64,000 nucleotides of DNA from Saxidomus purpurata (Eukaryota; Mollusca; Bivalvia; Venerida; Veneridae): contig JAFMSR010000005.1 of assembly GCA_022818135.1 (NCBI GenBank), positions 24,160,175 through 24,224,174 of the forward strand, read 5' to 3'. The notes beneath the pieces were generated by a model. The model worked only from the letters and a program-made list of their open reading frames with translations, searched no databases and had not been told where the DNA came from. A program made the position numbers and the translations under genes. Shown in pieces: positions 1-13,800 of this stretch (position 1 is the stretch's first letter; the number at the start of each line of letters is the position of its first letter).

Positions 1-244
1 CTGACCGTTCCAAGGCGGTGCCCCACTGTGTTCCTTTAATTGTTCGTTTTGTCCTCGTGTGTTTGCTTTGTATGCTAGTGTGTGTTGGTAGTGTATATGT
101 GTGTGAGTTCAAATAGTGTGAGTTTTTTTTTTTTTTTTTTTGTTTTTTTTTTTTTTGTGGGTGTGCTTTTGGGGGGGGGGGGGGTTTTTTTTGGGAGGCT
201 GCGTATTTGGTACGTGGCATTCCCTGTTTGATATTATTTTTGTT
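1..244. repeat. G/T low-complexity sequence
   Basis: Runs of T (123-156) and G (168-184) dominate, with TGTGTG microsatellite character at 55-115. No gene is visible. The homopolymers may be collapsed or expanded by sequencing error. Confidence 0.6.
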
Positions 245-1505
245 TTTAGGCACATTAAAATATTTTAGTGCCAAAAAATCGATCAATTTTGAGAAAAAAA
301 TGTTTTGACCTCGCATTTTGTGGCTTAATTGACATATTTTGCCATATGCCAAAATGGGGGTAGGGGTACAAAATTATCAATATCTCAAAAACAAAGATAT
401 TAACATAAAGTGACTTTATACGCATCTTACTGCACAAAGTGTTTTTGGTGACATTTTTATAAAAAGCAATTTTCAGTTGCTGTGCATTTGAATGTGTTAA
501 ATTAATGATAGTGCCGCCTTAGTATTTGAAGTTGGTACTTTAGAAATAAAAAAAATCGGACTAATAAAATAATAGTTCCTTTCTTCGCAGTGATCTTCCT
601 TGTGTTATTGTTGTTGGTAGAGATTTCGTAAGTGGAAGAGAAGCAACTCCTGCATGCAGTTTTTTTGTGCAGTCAAAATAGGAAAAGTAATATTAGGAAA
701 GTTATTATTTCGTACTGGTAGCATGAAGAGTTTGGTGTATTGGGTTAAAAGCTATTATTTCCTATACCCTTATTTACACACACCTATTTCAACTGGATTT
801 TTACTTGAAAAAATGCGCATAATTCCACTTTAATTCATATTTTATTACAAGGCAAATTGTTAGGATATAAAAAATACAGTAATAAAAATTCATGTTACAG
901 TTCTTTTTTTACAGACCTATAACGTCATATCTCAAAGCTTGTCGCAATCCAAAACACACATTTTTGTCAGTTTTTATTGAATTTCTTTCTTATAGGCACA
1001 TTGACCCCCATTTTTTATTTTTGCATTCTAAAACAAATGTTTTAATCAAACTATAGGCAAAACATCTTAAAAACCTTGTTATTCCTTTATCATGAAAATA
1101 TTAATTTATCAAAGATTGAAAACATGAATTTTAGTAAAGTGGGTGGGGTAATGAAAAGGGGCGTACTATTTAATCGGATGGTGATAAAATTATCACTATC
1201 TATTATTTTTCATCCTCAAATATGACATATTACGTAAGAAAAGATTTTAAATTGATGCCTATTCTGAAAAACACACGACATACATATACGTTTTCAATAA
1301 CAAAATTCTAGCTAATACTGCATTTAGCACCTTGATCTGATTGTGTATCACTAAAGATTAATATTGCGAAAAAGTTAAGTCATTGAACCATCATTATTTT
1401 TCCAGAAATTTACTTGCAATATGTAAATCTCTATAAAAAAAAACACGGTCAATAATTTTTTTTGTTATTTTGATTTTTAGTAGATTAGTAGTGAACCCCA
1501 ATTAT
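245..1505 (+). mobile_element. Diverged copy of the TTAA-flanked MITE found at 50513-51441
   Basis: It shares long stretches with the second copy, including TTTTGACCTCRCATTT, GCCAAAATGGGGGTAGGGG, GGCACATTGACCCCCATTTT and GTGGGTGGGGTAATRA, in the same order. It ends in GTAGTGAACCCC, a decayed right terminus. It carries an extra segment (about 430-890) absent from the other copy. No intact coding frame. Confidence 0.75.
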
Positions 1506-1639
1506 TTTGTTGAAAAACTTTAAAAAATCGGGCAATGTAGTTACCATTAGAAATGTCGAGACTACCGTTCGCACGTATTGTCGAAACAAAATTCCATAAA
1601 TTGTAGTCTCTAGAACGTTTATAAGTTGGCGAAAATCTC

Positions 1640-2035
1640 GATTTTCATTAACCAAAGTTAAACTATCCTTATTTTTTTTGCTAAAAAAACTACCACTAAA
1701 AATAGATTTTTTTCATTTTTTTAGTTTTAAATTGCTTAAAGCAACAAAAAAATTTAGATGTCAAGGTCACAGTAAGTAAAAGAAATGTTTTCAATTTCTT
1801 TTTTTTTCGTTTTTAATTGTTTTTTTTTTAGCAGAAACATTTTTTGGAGGTCAAGGTCAAAAAATTGTTTCGGATGTTTTATTTCCTTTTTTATTTTTTT
1901 ATTCTACAATTTCTACAGATGCCGTTTTCACGAATTGTACACTTACTTTGACTTTAAAAACTGTTCCTTTCATATAACAATTTTTGCATCAAGGGGGGCA
2001 TATGTATTTTACAAACAGCTCTTGTTTGGAAACGG
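1640..2035 (+). repeat. Dispersed repeat with GGTCAAGGTCA motifs, copy 1
   Basis: It matches 31470-31900 in order: GTCAAGGTCACAGT, T-rich tract, GGAGGTCAAGGTCA, CTACAATTTCTACAGA, then a conserved end TTTTACAAACAGCTCTTG. The tail resembles the CTCTTG end of other elements here. No recognisable protein; the open frame at 1785-2045 is T-rich noise. Confidence 0.6.
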
Positions 2036-4760
2036 CCTTTGCTGACAGACCATTGCAGTCCCTAACAGTTATTTCGAAAAGATAAAATATGTTAATGTAC
2101 ACATTCTTATTTTCATACTCTCCTTTGGGGCTAAATCAGACAATTTCTTGTATGTGTACATATTTCCCTAGGTTTGACAGGAGATGCTGTTTCAACATAA
2201 TTGTTTGCAGACTGTTCATTGCACATTAAGTGAAATCGGTTCAATGACCGTATTTGTCGTATGGTTGGCGCTGCCGTGACGCAATAATAACTCGTTGAGG
2301 CTCCCGGTTTCGACCCCCACCCGTGCCATCACGGAATGTTCCTTAAAGTGATATTACCGTTCAAAGTGACCATCAAAAGTTTAAATGAAACATTAATCAG
2401 TTATTTATACTCCTAGAAAAATAAACATTGCCCAAAAATATAATCTGTATAACAGTTTCATTCACACTGAATATAGAGGAAATCTGTAAAAATCTGTGCC
2501 GTCTTTAATCATACTGTCTTGCAATTTAAAGTAGTTTCTATATGCAAACTTGATTTTCCGACGTTTTGTTTGGGGAAATTGACGTCAAAATGTTTATAAC
2601 GCTACGTCATAAGTAATTCACGAAAGTCGTCTGGCATAGGAGGGGTGCCAGACCGGTTTCGGGTAACTGTTTTGCGATCTGAACCTCGTGCTCATATAAG
2701 AAACTAATATTCCGGCATGGGCAAAATCACACGAAATGCTGATCCGATATGCAAGAATAAAATATCTGACATCAATTTGGGATATATTAATACTAACATA
2801 CTGCACACATTTCTGTCTCATAACTTAACTCAAAATGTAAGTGGCGATATGTCTGTAAATCAATTACAATGTACTGGAGAGAGCGCATGTTCCAAGGCAA
2901 TCATTTACCTCTTTACATTGTTCGTTTTAATGCTAAGTTACACGCTCTTTGTCTCATTTTATTTTTTTCACAAATGTTTACTTCAAAGGGCATTTGGAAG
3001 CGACTGATGTTTACAGAAGTTTCTACCATCTTTCTGCTAACATTTATAACAATAAAATGTAACAATCTGCTCTGTTATATAGATGAAGCAAGGCCGAGTT
3101 TTAGATTTATATTAATGCCCAGTTGTACAGTTAGTTTGCCTCAAAGCGAGATTACTTAAAAAACGAAGGTAATGTAAATACAAGCAAAATTTGGTGATTA
3201 TTAAAACATGAGGCAAATCAGAGTTCTTCCTTTACTGTTCGACCATGTACCGACATGTGGACAGAACTTTTTTCACTAAATGTGGCATTATGGCGAAGGT
3301 GGAGAAAGTGTGCGTGTTTAAGATGTGCCGCATAGTGTGATGGGCTAGATAAAAAATGGACTGAAAAAGATAGTGAAGCGTGGAGTTGGTAGAGACTTCG
3401 GCAGGTAAGAGCAACCCGCAGATGTTCTTTTCTAAGACTCACAGAATAAGAAAAAAATTGAAAGAATTTTTCAACTGTCGGGAAGAGTTGGGATTTGGTA
3501 AAGTATATTTCCCACACTTTTACACACCCTTTTACTGTTTCTTGAAAAAAATGCGCATAATGTCACTTTAAGCGTTTTGTAATATAGTATGTGATGAAAA
3601 CGCAAGGTGGTTGTAACTTAGATATTTTGTAGTAATGTGTCTATCATTTGTCTGTATTGTGACTACGGGGTTGTCGTATTTGTCGTTGTTAAAACTACCT
3701 TGATATAGAATTTATGCATTTTGAAATGCAATTGTACACTCGAGGCGAGTGATAAATCCCTGGTATATAATTTATTTTCAGTTAACACAAATAAAACTAA
3801 ATGTTGCCAATCGACCACTGAAAATAAAGATCTCCTAAGACAAATTATTATTTTACATGCGCTTAGATTTTCTTTTATTACTGCATCAACACAAGCTACA
3901 AATCAACTTTTACATAAGAAAGGAAAATCCAACATTCCCCCACAACGGCGCATGTGTAATCAAAAGATATCATTTATCCATTGCAAAAGGAATGTGCTAT
4001 GATTCACATTGGCAACGGTGTAAATTGTTTTTGTGAATATAGAAATATAAAATATAGCATAAAATAACGACAAATAGAATAATAAGCTGGAATATTGTAG
4101 GTAAAATATACCCACAGTCTAAATTTATCTGCGAATAACGTAACTCATAACATTTCGCCATGATAAAAAATGAACAATACCTATATTCCCCGACGCATGA
4201 AGGAATGTTGAGAAGATAACCTTTGGTCCCTGAGGATGACATTCACCTTAAATTGGCTCACTTCGAACCTGAAGTCTGCGCAATGTGTAGAGAAGATGCA
4301 CATTTGACGAAAGTTTCGTGAAAAAAATATATCAAGGAATATACGAGGTGGGCGGCGGGGGGCATTAAAATCCAATGGCTTGACTTTGAGCTGACATAGT
4401 TGTTCTGCATATTATTGATGCGTTGACCAATAATGTTGCACTGACTTCAAGCGGGCGGGGTTGAGACAAGGCATGGTTCTTTGTATCTACTTATGTTGAA
4501 ATAGAGACAAAAGTGCCTTGTCATGAGCTAGTAGCTTCCATTAATTGTTTGCCCATTTTATTTAATTACTGTTTCAACTTTAGAACAATTAAGTCCTCCT
4601 CCTTTCTACCGCCTGGTTGCAAGTGTTTAACAAATTTGTAGTAATATTTTCTAAAAGTGGTTATTTATGTGATGACCTACAAAATTGAAAATTAAAATTG
4701 ATTGGCATTTCTTATTTACAATGGGGGGAATTTTAGTCAATAAATGGTATAGTGTAGGTT
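2036..4760. other. Region before NASP: no gene recognised
   Basis: Several open frames of 60-99 codons exist on both strands, but none shows splice context, family motifs or compositional bias. About 3380-3575 shares phrases (GTTGGTAGAGAYTTCG, AAAAAATGCGCATAAT) with the extra segment inside the MITE copy at 590-835, so part of this stretch is repeat. Confidence 0.5.
2255..2338 (+). repeat. Possible tRNA-derived SINE head
   Basis: GGTTTCGACCCCCACC resembles a Pol III B box and sits about 45 bases after GTTGGCGCTGCCGTG. No complete cloverleaf could be drawn, so this is tentative. Confidence 0.25.
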
Positions 4761-4766
4761 TCTAGA

Positions 4767-4774
4767 TGACGTCA
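4767..4774. promoter_or_regulatory. CRE-type palindrome upstream of NASP
   Basis: TGACGTCA, the full 8-bp CREB/ATF consensus, lies 64 bases before the NASP start codon. The transcription start is unknown, so whether it is promoter or 5' UTR is inferred. Confidence 0.4.
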
Positions 4775-4791
4775 CCGCTTTGTTGACAAAC

Positions 4792-4803
4792 CTTCCGCGC
4801 GAA
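4792..4803. promoter_or_regulatory. E2F-like site upstream of NASP
   Basis: CTTCCGCGCGAAAA contains GCGCGAAA, the reverse complement of TTTCGCGC, matching the E2F/DP consensus. It lies about 35 bases before the start codon. NASP is a cell-cycle-linked histone chaperone, so E2F control would fit. Binding is inferred from the motif only. Confidence 0.4.
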
Positions 4804-4837
4804 AATTATCACGAAATTCCCGTGAAAATTGCTTCTA

Positions 4838-7800
4838 ATGGCTTCAGAAGGCACCAGCACGTCGTCAGATAAGGAGAGGTAACGTGAAATAACAAAAAAC
4901 AAAATTGAATAAATACTAAAACCCATATTGTCCAATAACATCAAAGATACACGGTGTATTTATTGTAGTGATATGGTATTCGGATTATAAAGATTTTGGA
5001 TATTTCCGATTTGTATCTTCAGTTTCAGTGATAGACCTAAAGAATACTCGTGGCAGAGTTACAAAATATGTTGGAGACATATTGTGTTTATGGATTACCG
5101 TTTTGTTACTTGACCTCTGTCTCTAGATGTGATGTATCATAAAGTCCCAACAGAACTTTATCCTAGTAGAGAAAAGTCTAGTTTCTCCTGCCTTTGGCCC
5201 ATAGTGAAGTAAACAACCTTTGGGTTCACAGTCTTACAGAAGGTTTAAATGATTAAACTTGAAGTATGTGCAAGTTTTACTTGTTCAACCAGAAACCTCT
5301 TCTGTATGCTATACAGTGTGGATTTGAGAATGACATGCTCAAAACGTCTGGGTACTTTGCAGTATTTTGGAATTAGTTAACGGATTTTAATCAAATAAAA
5401 AATGTCAGTTAGATTAGTCATTCCTTGCTCTGACTTAAAGAGCTAATATTGATCAGGTCTTTTTTTAATTACTCATTTTATCATTATCCCGATTTGTATA
5501 TAACCAGATACATGATTGATCAGTCTATGACATTCAGATCTTGATAGACCTGTTTCTTACCTTCATAGTAATTATATACACAGTTTCACTCAGGCTGATA
5601 CTCTTGGTTTATTTATTGAATGTTGAATGTGTATATGAAAATAAAATGTATTTACATGTAAAACTGAATTTATATTCAACATTTGTTCCCACATTAACAG
5701 GTTGGTTATAGCACTAAATTTATTGACAGTAAACATAACTAAATACAGTAACATTGTTGTAAAAAATAGCCAGAATTCACATTGTTGAATATATTGGAGA
5801 CCTGTTTCATTCTGGATACAGCTTTTAGCCAAGTCAGGAAAGTTACAGTGGGGAAACAACTGTACCAGAATTAAATGGCATTGGAAATCTTTTTAAATTA
5901 CATTTCTGTTTTGAAAGGAAAATATGTGTTTTAAAATCAGTTGAATGCACAAGTACCAGGTCCACACCTTGAAGGTCAATGTTACAGACTGAGACAGCAC
6001 TAAGTGGGCATTCATCATGTGTTGTAGCTCTTTTCCTTGTCTATGGTGCCAATATTATGAAATTGGAAGTAAACTAAAACTATTGTGTAAAAGCTAGCTG
6101 TGATTTTGTTTTCCTAAATAGCTGATACTAACACATTCTAAAGAAAAAGTTCATTGTGACTGTATTTATTGTTTTTTCCAATATTATCTTTGTACCAGAA
6201 TAACCATGGTTTGATCTGAGAATTAAAAGCCCCCACTCACGATACAGGTCACAGACATGCTCTGCGATCTACAATCCTATGTTATATACCGACTCACTTC
6301 TGAAAGTGTTGTTAGGATAAGATTATTTACAATTTCATTGAATGTTATCGGATGATTTAGTGTACAAAAACATGCCTTTTTTGTCACTAAAGGGTGTAAA
6401 ATATCCAATATGGATGCAGAAGGCATGTTAATGTTTTAACTATTCTCTCATAGAGAGGGCATATCAGAATAACCTGGTGGAAACCCTGCCCGGGTTATTT
6501 TAAAATCATAATCCACTGCTAAAGATTTCTTTCAATAATGGTTCAGTTCATGTGCATCTCATTCAACAAATGATTTTAATCTGAAGCCCTTAAATGTCAT
6601 GGCATATCTTTTGCTATACGTTGAAAACGTTAGAACTTGGAGATGTCTATAAACATCCAGGGCCACCCTGAATCACAATGCACGTCGTTTCTATAGTAAT
6701 TCAGTTGTGATATACTAACGGAATCCATGAAAAAGTGATCATTACATACATTTGTGTTGTATATAGTTTGCTTCTTGGAATCTAAACAAGGGGTGGTAAA
6801 GCTAGTTCTCCATTTCCCATAAAGTATTGGTTACAAACTTCTTTATTTTTTAATGATAACAACTAACTGATGATAAAACTGTATTGTAGGATGGAGGCTT
6901 GTGAGTCAGCAGTGAACATTCTTGCCCAGGGCAAAAGGAACATGGTGTGTGGTGAAATACCAACTGCAGTGAACCAGTTTCAGGAAGCCTGTCGTATTCT
7001 GTAAGTTTTTTGAGCTCGACTGAGCTTTTAGGATGGATGATTGTCATTCCCCCTCTTGTCTGTCATTTTGCTTCAAAAGACATCTCTGAAACCACTGGGC
7101 CAATGTTGATGAAATTTGGCAGAGATGTTCCTAGCATGAAGCTCTTAACAAAATTTTGATTTTTATGTAGGTTTCTGTAGGAAAAACTTAAAAACTCTTC
7201 TTCTCCATAAGGCCTAGAGTTAAGATTTATATAGCATTGTCAAGTGGACCTCTACCAAGTTTGTTTAAATCATGCCCCTGGGGTGGATATTGGGGGAAAT
7301 ACGTCCCTTGCCTTTATATATAGGAGAAACCTAGTAATGTCTCCCCCATAGAATATGGGAGAGGCATATTGTTTTTGCCATGGATGTCTGTCCGGCAAAA
7401 TCGTGTCTGCTCCATATCTCTAAACCCCTCGAAAGATTTTCACGAAACTTGAGTCAGATGTTCAACTCGACTACCCGATATGCAGAACACTTGAACCAGC
7501 AGTGTGGGGTCAAGGTCACAATAAGAGATCAAAGCATGTATGACTGTATTTTGTGTCCGCTCCATATCTTTTGAACCCCTTGAAGGGTTTTAGAATAACT
7601 TGCCACAAATGTTTACCATATCGACAAGATGTGCAGAGCCATGTTACAACCACCTTGGTTCAAGGTCAATGTCACTGTTACTAAAAATAGAAAAATGGTT
7701 TCCACTCAATAACTTGAGTTAAAAGTGACCAATTGCAATGAAACTTTGTGCATAGGTAGCTTGCATGGAGAGGAAACTTCCCTACTTACTTACCAACCAC

Positions 7801-10800
7801 TAACTTACCCTAGGGCATTTGTCGTTACTCGAACCCGCGTTTGTAAAAAAAAAAAATCAAAAAAAATTTAAAATCGCGAAATTAGAGGTTAGTTAACAAG
7901 GTTAACGTCAAGAACTGCATTCGTCTATGAATTTTTAGACCGTTTGGGACCGAAATGTCCATTCCCTTCCTAGCATATATTTCCCATTTTTGACAAAAAC
8001 TCTCCTCAAAAGAAAAAAAAAAAAGAAAAGAATAAAAGTCAACAAATTTTAAGGGGAATTTTGCTTGGGGAGGGGGGGGGGGGGGGTGTCGGGGGGGGGT
8101 TCTTATGTCGGATTTTAGAAGAGAAAGCAGGTCCACGATGAAACAAAGTTGTCATGTATAAAAAAGCTTTTTTTTTTTTTCCTCCTCCGTGCAGCTTTTT
8201 AATTTCAAACTTCGAGTAACAAGTAATAAAAAAATAATGGCCTAGCGACCACTGAATTTCACTACTACTGGCTCCCTGTAGCAACAATTTACTTCCTTAG
8301 GTAAGTGCACTAGTACTCAAGTCAGCGATATAGGGCCATCTTGGCCCCACTGTTAATTTGTCTGAGCTGAAGGCTCTGGATGTGATGAACTTTAACAAGG
8401 ATGGTTATCCATCATTTCATAATGAAGGGGTGGGGGCTTTGTTTCTAAAGAAAGAAAAGTCACTAAACTTGATCTGTAGCATCCTTGCATTGACCCCTTC
8501 TCATCCTACTTACTCAGATAAGCGTTCTGTCAGACTGAATTTGCTTTTATTAACATAAGTGATTGGCCACAGTTGTGGGATACTCTGGTTTTAAACAGTT
8601 CATTTATTATTTCCATGACCATGGGTCTGATTGCAGTCAAGAGTGAGAAGTTCCACATAAAAGTTGTGCCCAACTTCTTGTAATGAAATCTTGTGTTGTT
8701 GCCTTGTTACAGAAATACTGTCAAAAAGAAGAAATTCCATATATCATGCCTAGTTTATTTCCAGTTCGAAAGCCTATGGGGAAACTGCAAAGGAGTGTGC
8801 AGATGCTTACTTCTGCTATGGACAAGCTTTGTTGGATTTGGCGCGAATGGAGAATGGCGTGCTGGGAAATGCTCTTCAAGGAGGTATGTGAATCTTTTAG
8901 CAAATGAGCCCCCTTTTATTTAGTAGTGACCCGTGTTTTATTACTGTTTGGATTATTTTTGTCAAGTTACGTTGATAAATACTTGCCCCACTGATGCAAA
9001 TTTTCCAGTAGTAAGTGTCCCAGATAGCCACAGTCGTTTAAATGTTTAGTGGAGCTTTGCATATCATGTGATGTTTTGCCCTCCATTGTTCCAGTTCCTG
9101 TGATTGGTGCAGACCTGTACAAGTTTGAATTCTGAATATTGACAGGATTTGTTTTAACTGAATACTGTAATACATTTGCAATACTGTTGAATATAGCAGT
9201 AAAACTACACATTTTCTTTCGATTTGAAGTTGTTTTTTTTTTTCATAATAAATGTACAGTAAACTCCCTGAAAAAAAGGTAAAAAGTCAGGAAACTTGTC
9301 AACAGATTGTAATTTGCTCATAATCAGACTTCTTGATAGACGAGCTGTTTTAACTGAAACAAAGGACACAAATAATGTTTTAAGTAAGTAAAGAACTGTA
9401 TATATTAGGAACAATATCATACCCTATAAAACAAATATCTCCATGTATTTATAGCATTTGGATACGCCCAATGGTATGCAGAATGAAGATCTTAAGTGAA
9501 TACAAACCTGGGAAAGTAAATCGGCACTAATTGGATGCATAGTAACTAAATATGATCTATTGTTGTATTTTTAGTCTACAACAAGATATAAAAAGTTACA
9601 GCTGTATTTAATTGAATTATGCAATTATTCAAGAAATATTTTAAATCATAGTTGGCGAATTTTACTATCACACATATACATATTTTTCACATCATTAAGA
9701 TAACATGCACGACTGATAATTGGTAAACAATAAGAAATGACACCTGTGTTGAGTTGATGATTTCCTTGCATATGGACAGACTCTCTGAATACAGCTAAAA
9801 ACAATGACATGAAGCATCCAGTTTTCAGATTAATAAAATGTCGTTCAAAATCTTTCAGAAGCAGCATAAAGCAGTCTGGAATTCTGAGAGTCCAGTATTC
9901 TGAGTGTTTTATACAATGAATTTAGAAGAAGAAATTATGGGACTATGAAAATTCATCCGGTTTTCAGGGAGTTTACTGTATTGTATTTTGTCAAAGCATG
10001 GCAAATTGCTTGCAAAGTTTTGGCAGAAGCAGGTTATTATGTGTGTGAACATTGTTAAACCGTGTGGTATATCGGATTTAATCCTGATCAAGGAAACAGG
10101 ACTATAAAATTGCACATGTCTGCAACAATTGACCTTACATTTTTGCTTAAAATGCACTTCTGTGCATTGACAAAGCTGTGTATAATTGGACAGGTATAAC
10201 CTTGTAAAGACGACTTGCAAGAAATAGTCCACACAGTTTACCAGCTAAGTATCTTTAGAAAGACTACTTTTTAGGCTTATAAATTATCAATTAAAAGTTC
10301 AATTTAGAGAAATTTTAAATGAACCCTGAATTACAGCAGAAGATTCATGTGCTCTTGGTAAATGATTGTTTTTAGTAAGAACTGTCTAATGATTGTAGTG
10401 TTAAGGGGACAATAGGGCAGTGGGATGGATTTAAAGCAATTGTCATCCTGCATTAATTAATCCTACATTTTATGTTTGTTAGTTTAGTTCTAATTAGCTG
10501 CTTTCTAAGCATATGGTGTTGTTTCATAACTGCAGCTGTCTTGAGTTCATGTACATGACTTGGTAACATATTCCCCAATATTCAAATCACTTGGGAGAGG
10601 CTGTCATTTATAATCAGTGGTGGTGTCTGCAAGTGCCACGTTAATCATATCCTACCTTAATTAGGCTATAAAAGAGAGACATTGAATTAAGTTGTGTGCT
10701 TTGTATTATGGGAAATAGGTATTTTTAGCCTTTTGTAAAACAAACTCATTTATATGGTTTATTATTAAAATAAGTTAAGAGGGAAAGGTATTTGTAATTT

Positions 10801-13800
10801 GGCAGTGCCTGATACAGATGAGGAGTCCACAGAACAGAAAGATGAACAATTTGAGAAGGTGGAAATTGCTGGTACTTTGCAGTTATTCTTTTCGTAAATT
10901 TGAACTAATATTTTATAAACACAAAGCAAGTGCCATATTCTAAAACGGCTAGATAGCTAAGATATTGCAAGGTATAAAATAAGTTTTATAGTAATGAACC
11001 ATGTTTCAACTGTGAATGCTTTGGTTAGCAGTAATATTAGTATAGACTTGAGTCTTTATACCCCCAAAACAAAGTTTAGGGGGGTATATAGGAGTCACCC
11101 GGTGGTTGGTCGGTCGGGCGGTCTGTTGCATTTTCCTTGTCCGGAGCATAACTTGAAAACTACTAGTTGGAATTCAATATTACTTCATACAATGGTCAAA
11201 CACATTGAGAGGAAGTGCAGTGCACAAGAACCATAACTCCATCTTGACTAATTACAGAGTTATTGCCCTTTGTTACTTTTCCTTGTCCGGAGCATAACTT
11301 AAACACTACTGGTTGGAATTAAATAGAACCTCATACAATGGTCAAACACATTCAGAGGAAGTGCAGTGCACAAGAACCATAACTCCATCTTGACTTAATA
11401 CAGAGTTATTGCCCTTTGTTACTTTTCCTTGTCCGGAGCATAACTTGAAAACTACTAGTTGAAATTCAATACAATTTCATACAATGATCAAGCACAATCA
11501 GAGGAAGTGCAGTGTACAAGAACCATAACTCTATCTTGAGTATTTACTGAGTTATTGCCCTTTGTTACTTTTCCTTGTTAGGAGCATAACTTGAAAAGCA
11601 CTAGTTGGAATTCAATACAATTTCTTACAATGATCAAGCACAATCAGAGGAAGTGCATTGAGCTGAAAATAGGAAGGGGGGGGGGGGGGGGGCCCATAAC
11701 TCTATCTTGACTTCATTCACAGAGTTTAAGTTGCCACTTTGTTTTAGGTCATTCTTCCCTAAATGGTCCAGTTTGATAGTCATACAAATGTAATTATTAG
11801 GAGTGCATTCTAAGTTAGATACAACAATCTAACGGTAGTCAGCATGGTCTAAAAACGATACCAAAACAAAACTAAATTTCTTTCTATTGGTAAAATATTT
11901 GAGAAAAATAACAGATGGGTAATCAAATCCACTTCAAAAAGTTTAACTGAAATCTGAGGTACAAAACTCCATCTTGTTGACTGGAAATTACAACGAATAC
12001 AAAAGGTAGTTAATTTGTGGCGGACCTACAATAATGTATCGTCTTTTCCTGTTGCTCACCTGATTATCACGGAGTCATTATTGGAAATCAGCCTTCACAA
12101 CCTTTTTCTGGTTGGAATTCAGGGGTGATTAATGTCAGAGAAATTTCATACAATTTGTTTAATCACAATCATTGTTTATGAGAAGTTTGGCGAAGATAAT
12201 TGCTTTTGTCAAAAGAACAGTAACTCTATCTTTAGGCCCCTGATTAAGCACAATAGAGGATTGCCGTTTACGAACCTTACTTTTCCTTGACTCATAAGAG
12301 CATAATTGCCGTTAAACTTGTCCTGGTCTAGTTGGAATTCAATACAACTTCATACAATGGTCAAGCACAATGAGAGGAAGTGCAGTGCACAAGAACCATA
12401 ACTCCATCTTGACTAATTACAGAGTTATTGCCCTTTGTTCCTTTTCCTTGTCCGGAGCATTATTCGAAAACTACTGGTTGGAATTCAATACAACTTCATA
12501 CAATGGTCAATCACAATCAGAGGAAGTGCAGTGCAAAAGAACAGTAACTCTATCTTTACTCATTACAAAGTTATTGCCCTTTGTTACTTTTCCTTGTCCA
12601 GAGCATAATTCGTAAACTACTGGTTGGATTTCAATACAACTTCATACAATGGTCAAGCACAATGAGAGGAAGTGCAGTGCACAAGAACCATAACTCCATC
12701 TTGACTAATTACAGAGTTATTGCCCTTCATTCCTTTTCCTTGTCCGGAGCATTTTTCGAAAACTACTGGTTGGAATTCAATACAACTTCATACAATGGTC
12801 AAGCACAATGAGAGGAAGTGCAGTGCAAAAGAACAGTAACTCTATCTTTACTCATTACAAAGTTATTGCCCTTTGTTACTTTTATGTCCGGAGCATAATT
12901 CGAAAAACTATTGGTTGGAATTTAATACGACTTCATACAATGGTCAAGTTCAATGAGAGAAAGTGCAGTGTACAAGAACCATGACTTTATCTTGACAAAT
13001 TACAGAGTTATTGCCAAGAACAATATCTCTCTAGTTTGTTTGCAAGGTATTCTGTTACTACGAACTTCCTCAGTTTATAAAGCAGTCTTTTGGGGGTATT
13101 AATCGCATTTAGTGATAGCTCTAGTTTTATTTGTTAGCTTCTTACAGAAGAGTGTTCTTATAAAATTTTGTTTGTTCATCCAGATCATTATATTATCAAC
13201 ACCAAATATTTTTAAAAAATATCAAACATGTTCAAAGATGGAAATACAGAATTTCAAAGATATTTATAAAATAAGTTGTTTTTGCAATTTCTGCAAGCAT
13301 ACAGGTGAAAAAATGTAAAAACTGATATTTTCTATGTACTAACTTTGTTGGCAAAGAACCAGAGAGAGAAAAGCTGAGAAAGGAAGTTTATGATGCTATG
13401 GGAGAAAAGGAAGCAGAAATTAAAGAACGAAAGATAAAGGAAGCAGAAAAAGATGAAACTGGGGAAACAATGGAAGTTGCCATGGATTCTGAAGAAAAGG
13501 ATAAAGAAAACAAAAAAGAGGATGGCAAGGCTGAAATGGAAGTAGAAAAGAAAGAGGATAGCAAAAAGCCAACACCTAAGAAAAAGGATGAAAGTGAGAA
13601 AGATGAAGATAAAAAGAAAGGGGATAGCAAAAAGCCAACACCTAAGAAAAAGGATGAAAGTGAGAAAGATGAAGATAAAAAAGAAGAAAAAATGGATGAT
13701 AAGAAATCTGATAAGAAAGATGACATTTCAGAAAAGGCAGAAGAAAAAGCAGAGGCAAAGGACAAACCAAAGTTAGAAGAAAAGAAATCTGATGATGTTG

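Noticed and set aside
6891..6893. ATG at 6891 as the only NASP start
   Set aside because: It is possible, but the upstream exon 4838-4878 has a good start, a GT donor and exact phase joining, so the longer N-terminus is preferred.
10994..12811. Open frames inside family A monomers as repeated proteins
   Set aside because: They differ in frame between monomers and copies and follow transposon tandem repeats; no selection for coding is apparent.
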